DNA from: Clostridium sp.
GTDB lineage: Bacteria > Bacillota_I > Bacilli_A > RF39 > UBA660
NCBI GenBank assembly: GCA_022010095.1
Contig: CP091739.1
Location: 930,001-994,000, forward strand
Direction of reading: 5' to 3'
DNA: 64,000 bases
Below are positions 60,472 through 64,000 of the stretch, one piece after another (within the stretch, counting starts at the first letter, position 1; every line of letters starts with the position of its first letter). Below the pieces are notes generated by a model that made no database searches, had not been told where the DNA came from, and saw only the letters and a program-made list of their open reading frames with translations. A program made the translations under genes and the position numbers.

Positions 60472-62049
60472 TTAATCCTCCATTCCTTCTTTGCTTAATA
60501 GATTATAAACTATTGATACTGAAAAGTCAATCATTTGTACTCTACTAAATTTATTAAATCACTTCTAAGTGAAAGAAAGTTTTCATATTTATATATATAT
60601 TTATATAGTTCTTTCAAAAAGTCTTCACCTTTAAGAATTCTACCATCTTTCATATATACTATTGATGATAAAGATATTGAATCAAGTACATTATTTTTGT
60701 TTAATATATTCTTTCATTGTAGTTTTTTTATGATCAAATGTATCAACAACCTTATTTCCATATTCAACACTTAATGGAAAAAAACAAACTCTTTTTTTCT
60801 TATTAAAATCTTCTGTATTTTTTTAACAACTAATTCAACATTATATTTCTTTTTTTAATAACTATTTTTTTAATATGTTGTTCACATCTTCTAAACTAAA
60901 AATTCATTTTTTTATAAGCAAAGAAAGCACTTGATATTAGCATCATCAATTGATATATATGATCATTATTAACTGAAGTAAAATCCAAATATTTATCAAT
61001 ATTCTTATAATTTTTCACTTAAAAATTTTTACTATATATACTATAAAAAAATAACTATAAAATGTATTATTTTTCTTCATTTCTAATAACATTTTCATAA
61101 AATTTTTGAATACACAGCATTTAAATAATCTTCACTTCCAAAAAGATATAATTCTTTTTGTCATCTTTATTTTTCCAAAATAAATCATCTTATTATTATC
61201 TAATTTTTAAATCAAACTCATTAATATTAATGCTTCCTATATCTAATAGTGAATTATAGTTAAACATTTCAAGTACATCTTTGCTATTAACAATTATATC
61301 TAATGATTTATATATTATTAATAACATTCTTCTTTTTGTTTAACCTCTTTTTCAATTTTTATATTTATTTAATATATATTCCAAATAATCATTCAATATT
61401 GAAAAGTTTTTCTATCTCAAATTTTTTTGCTTATCAAACTTACTATAATATTCATATAAATATATAAAGTAGAAATTTTTTTGAAATTATAGGGTTTATA
61501 TTCAGCAGATATTCCAAGTAAATTTGTTTGAGGTAATATTGGTATAACTCTTGACTTAACTTCATTTTCTATTTCTTCATCCTCTTTGAAAAAAATTTTT
61601 ATAATCCTTTTTAGCATCATCACTATCATCAACTCTTATTTGTAATAAAGGATTTCTAACTACTTTCATTAATTTTTATTTTTAGAATTAATTTTTATTC
61701 TCTATAAAAAAATTTAATAATTTAATAGTAATTTTTTTCATAATTATTTTTCAAAAAAACAGGTACATCAATTATTACTTCTGGTGTTGGATTATTTCTT
61801 AAATTATATTCCAAGTTTATTTTTATAAGAAAATTTAAATTCTTTTATATGAGAATTTTTGCCTTACTTTCAGGTAATATTGACAATATCTGTTCAAATA
61901 TTTTTTTAGAGATTTGAATTATATCTTTATTATAATCTCCAATTCTTACATTATAGCTCAAACAAGTTTCAACAAATTCTTGAAAACTTTTTTTGTTCAT
62001 AAATTGTATATAAATTTTTAAAATAATCTTCTATTTGCATTCTATCCAT
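60472..62049 (-). CDS. unrecognised gene region between rpmH and dnaA
   Basis: One or two minus-strand genes with very many frame breaks. The first part starts at ATG 62049 (GGAGATAA upstream): MQIEDYFKNLYTIYEQKKF, QEFVETCLSYNVRIGDYNKD, then RNNPTPEVIIDVPVFLKNNY. A possible second start near 61670 gives VVRNPLLQIRVDDSDDAKKDY, FKEDEEIENEVKSRVIPILP, SKDVLEMFNYNSLLDIGSIN, DKYLDFTSVNNDHIYQLMM, FFPLSVEYGNKVVDTFDHKK, SISLSSIVYMKDGRILKGED, SLRSDLINLVEY and ends MIDFSVSIVYNLLSKEGMED at 60472, inside the rpmH RBS. No known domain. Total ~510 residues if single. Its place, normally empty, suggests a lineage gene linked to rpmH expression or the origin. Confidence 0.5.
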
Positions 62050-62116
62050 ATCTATCTTATCTCCAAAATTATTTTTATCATAAATTATTTATTATGTTAA
62101 CTTAATTTTTTTCATT

Positions 62117-62345
62117 TTTTATGTCAACTTATCAACATTGTATTAACATTTTATGTCAACTTATCAACAAGTTATCCACAATTAAAGTTTACATAATATA
62201 TTAAAATTGTTGATATTGTGGATAACTCATTCTTTCATAGTAATTATCGATAAAAAAATTGTTTACAAATTGTGAATAAGTTGTTAATATAAGTGTTAAT
62301 AAATTTTTTTGTTTTGACATTAAAAAAAGTTGATTTATAATTTTT
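62117..62345. other. oriC part 1: DnaA-box cluster upstream of dnaA
   Basis: DnaA boxes (TTATNCACA and close variants): TTATCAACA at 62129-62137 and 62161-62169, TTATCCACA at 62172-62180, TGTGGATAA at 62217-62225, TGTGAATAA at 62271-62279, and weaker TTGTTAATA forms near 62281. The first two lie in a direct repeat of ttttatgtcaacttatcaac spaced 32 bp. A+T-rich surroundings. Strand switch of genes occurs here, as expected for the origin. Confidence 0.9.
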
Positions 62346-62380
62346 AGTTAGAAAGACAAAAAAAGAAAGGAGAAATGCAT

Positions 62381-63788
62381 ATGAATGTTGAAGATATATG
62401 GACAGATTTTTTTATCTAAAAATCAAATCAAAAAGTATCACTCATGTCATATAACTATATCTTTAAAGACTTAAAGATACATTCATATGATGATAGTAAG
62501 ATAATTATTATTGTTCCAAACAATGAATTATTGCTTCAAAAATATAACTAAAAAAACTATAATACACTTATAGAAGACACACTAAATGATATAACTAATG
62601 ACACATGTACAATTGAATATGTCTTTCAAAAAGATATCGAAAAACTTACTAAAAAAGAGAAAAAGCCAGTTATAATTGAAGAAAACATTGAAGATGACTT
62701 TAATGATTTAAAAAAACTACACATATTCAAGTAACTTTAACCCAAGACATACATTTGATACATTTATAGTAGGAGATTCAAACAAGCTTGCATATGGAAC
62801 AGCACTTGCAGTTGCACAAAATCCAGGTAAACTATATAATCCATATTTTATATATGCAAAAAGTGGACTTGGAAAAACACATCTTATGCATGCAATCGGT
62901 AATTATATTGTTACACATTCAGATAAAAAAGTACTTTATATAACAGCAGAACAATTCACAAATGACTATAGAGCAATTATAAATACTAAAAAAATAAATA
63001 TGATAATAATATTTCATACCTAGAAGCATTTAGAGAAAAATATAGAAATGTTGATGTATTAATGATTGATGATATTCAATTTTTTTAGATAATAAAGTCA
63101 AATCACAAATGGAATTTACTAACACATTCAATAGCTTATATGAACATGAAAAAAACAAATTATAATCGCATCAGATACTTCTATTAATGACTATAAATTA
63201 TTAGAAGAAAGGCTTAAAAACAAGGTTTAGATGGGGTCTTACTGAATCAATAAATCCACCTGATATTGACCTTAAAAAAAGAATATAATTAAGAATAAAA
63301 TCATGGTATATAACTTTGATTTAGATATCAAAGATGAAGTAGTAGAATATATCGCAAGTAATTGTGGAAGTAGTATTAGAGATTTAGAAGGTTCAATAAC
63401 AAGAATAGTAGCATATAAAGCAACATTTAATATACCTGAAGTAACACTTGATATAGCAAAAGAAGCATTACAGGAATTTGTGTCAAAAACAGTATATAGA
63501 ACTAATTCAGTAAGTAAAATAATTGATATAGTTGCTAAATACTTTGGCCTTGAATCATCGATGTTAAAAGGAAAAATGAAAAAAAAGAATGTTACAGATG
63601 CAAGAGCTATCGCAATGTATTTAAGTAGAATAATGACTGATGAAAGTTTGCAGAGAATAGGGCTTGAATTTGGAGGTAGAGATCATTCAACAGTTATATA
63701 TTCACATGAAAAAATATCAAATGAACTTAAGACAAATGTTAAACTTCAAGAAGAAATAAAAACATTAAAGGAGAAGATATGTGAATAA
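62381..63788 (+). CDS. dnaA: chromosomal replication initiator DnaA
   Basis: ATG at 62381, 8 nt after GGAG (an ATG at 62375 is too close to the RBS). Domain I (NVEDIWTDF, VSLMSYNYIFKDLKIHSYDDS), short linker, AAA+ domain with RHTFDTFIVGDSNKLAYGTAL, SGLGKTHLMHAIGNYI (Walker A), LMIDDIQF (Walker B), ASDTSIND sensor region, RFRWGL box, then the 161-residue intact end with the HTH signature GRDHSTVIYSHEKI. About 455 residues. Breaks at 62410, 62440, 62555, 62710, 62995, 63080, 63150, 63220 and 63285. Confidence 0.97.
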
Positions 63789-63905
63789 CCTAACAAGTTA
63801 TCAACATATTAACAACGATAAGTTTACATAAAAATGTAGGTTTTATCGAACTATAAATGAGTTATCAACAATATTAACACTCTATAATAGTAATAAATAT
63901 ATAAA
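63789..63905. other. oriC part 2: DnaA boxes and unwinding region between dnaA and dnaN
   Basis: TTATCAACA occurs at about 63799-63807 and 63861-63869 (each preceded by AG/GAG), with further TTAACA forms, followed by A+T-rich sequence (ataatagtaataaatata) that could be the unwinding element. The split of boxes on both sides of dnaA is the bipartite layout known from Bacillus. Confidence 0.8.
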
Positions 63906-63930
63906 AGAAAAAGGAGGAAAGAAAATTATT

Positions 63931-64000
63931 ATGAAAAATGTTAATAGAAAAAAATATTATTAATGGAAGGACTAAATTGTGTAAGTAAAGCACTATCTAC
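63931..64000 (+). CDS. dnaN: DNA polymerase III beta clamp, N-terminal fragment
   Basis: ATG at 63931 after AAGGAGG. Frame breaks at 63937 and 63955, but MKMLIEKN and EGLNCVSKALST read as a DnaN start. Cut by the window end. Same strand and spacing as in the standard dnaA-dnaN operon. Confidence 0.85.

Noticed and set aside
1..64000. Widespread pseudogenisation of the chromosome
   Set aside because: The broken genes include rpmH, rnpA, dnaA, argS and rplM, breaks are confined to A/T runs, protein motifs continue on the other side, and the two island module copies differ mainly in run length. This is better explained by sequence error.
1..64000. Alternative genetic code (UGA as Trp), suggested by the many stops and the Mollicute-like composition
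   Set aside because: Trp is encoded by TGG in intact genes (rplM WYVIDAEG, yidC, spoIIR) and TGA serves as a clean stop (dusB, large acidic protein). In-frame stops disappear by changing run lengths, not by recoding.

Overview
The window is a very A+T-rich bacterial chromosome segment from a low-GC Gram-positive (Bacillota). Supporting signs are the gene order rpmH-rnpA-yidC-khpB-mnmE-mnmG-rsmG-parB beside dnaA-dnaN, an RNA polymerase delta subunit, strong GGAGG ribosome binding sites, T-tract terminators, Zn-type L31 and S18, and the sporulation genes spoIIQ, spoIID and spoIIR. A rubredoxin-domain [FeFe]-hydrogenase points to an anaerobe. An uncultured gut lineage of Bacilli is a reasonable guess (inference). 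The replication origin lies at about 62.1-63.9 kb. Nearly all genes left of it are on the minus strand, so they are transcribed away from the origin.

Many reading frames, including essential ones (rpmH, rnpA, dnaA, argS, mnmG), are broken by one- or two-base changes in A/T runs. Two diverged copies of one module differ from each other mainly in run length. I read this as homopolymer error in the assembly rather than gene decay. I annotate whole-gene spans and say where frames break; a 'frameshift' below is therefore not a pseudogene call.

Layout. (1) 0.1-8.1 kb: an accessory island at the 3' end of a tRNA-Gly(GCC) gene. Three copies of the tRNA-terminal sequence divide it into two units. Each unit starts with the same ~1 kb module: an unknown ~178-aa protein gene, a conserved set of hairpins, and a promoter facing the cargo. 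The larger unit carries a D,D-carboxypeptidase, VanZ, small membrane proteins, a lipoprotein and a DUF5301 protein, separated by recurring A+T-rich boundary repeats. (2) 8.2-19.8 kb: spoIIQ, spoIID, rpiB, an RDD protein, a degenerate iPGM-like protein, a Ca2+-type P-ATPase, HtrA, an Abi-family protein, a GNAT, and rpsI-rplM with an L13-type leader. (3) 19.8-30.6 kb, largely plus strand: a secreted repeat protein, dusB, a YfcC-like permease, a half-length ClpC, YugP, a YgjV-like protein, and a 455-nt structured RNA candidate before a CNNM-like membrane gene; rpsR-ssb-rpsF and argS lie on minus. (4) 30.6-38.6 kb: a large acidic membrane protein operon, typA, three XRE regulators, a Fic protein and an A+T-rich gap. 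(5) 38.6-49.6 kb: hydrogenase, a two-component system, rpmE, murA, spoIIR-prmC-prfA and rpoE. (6) 49.7-54.3 kb: a class A PBP, an SPFH protein and ParB. (7) 54.3-64 kb: the classical origin cluster, an orphan gene region between rpmH and dnaA, oriC, dnaA and the start of dnaN.

The most unusual part is the tRNA-Gly island, whose cargo is laid out like an integron-style cassette array without a visible integrase. Second is the RNA at 29,566-30,020.
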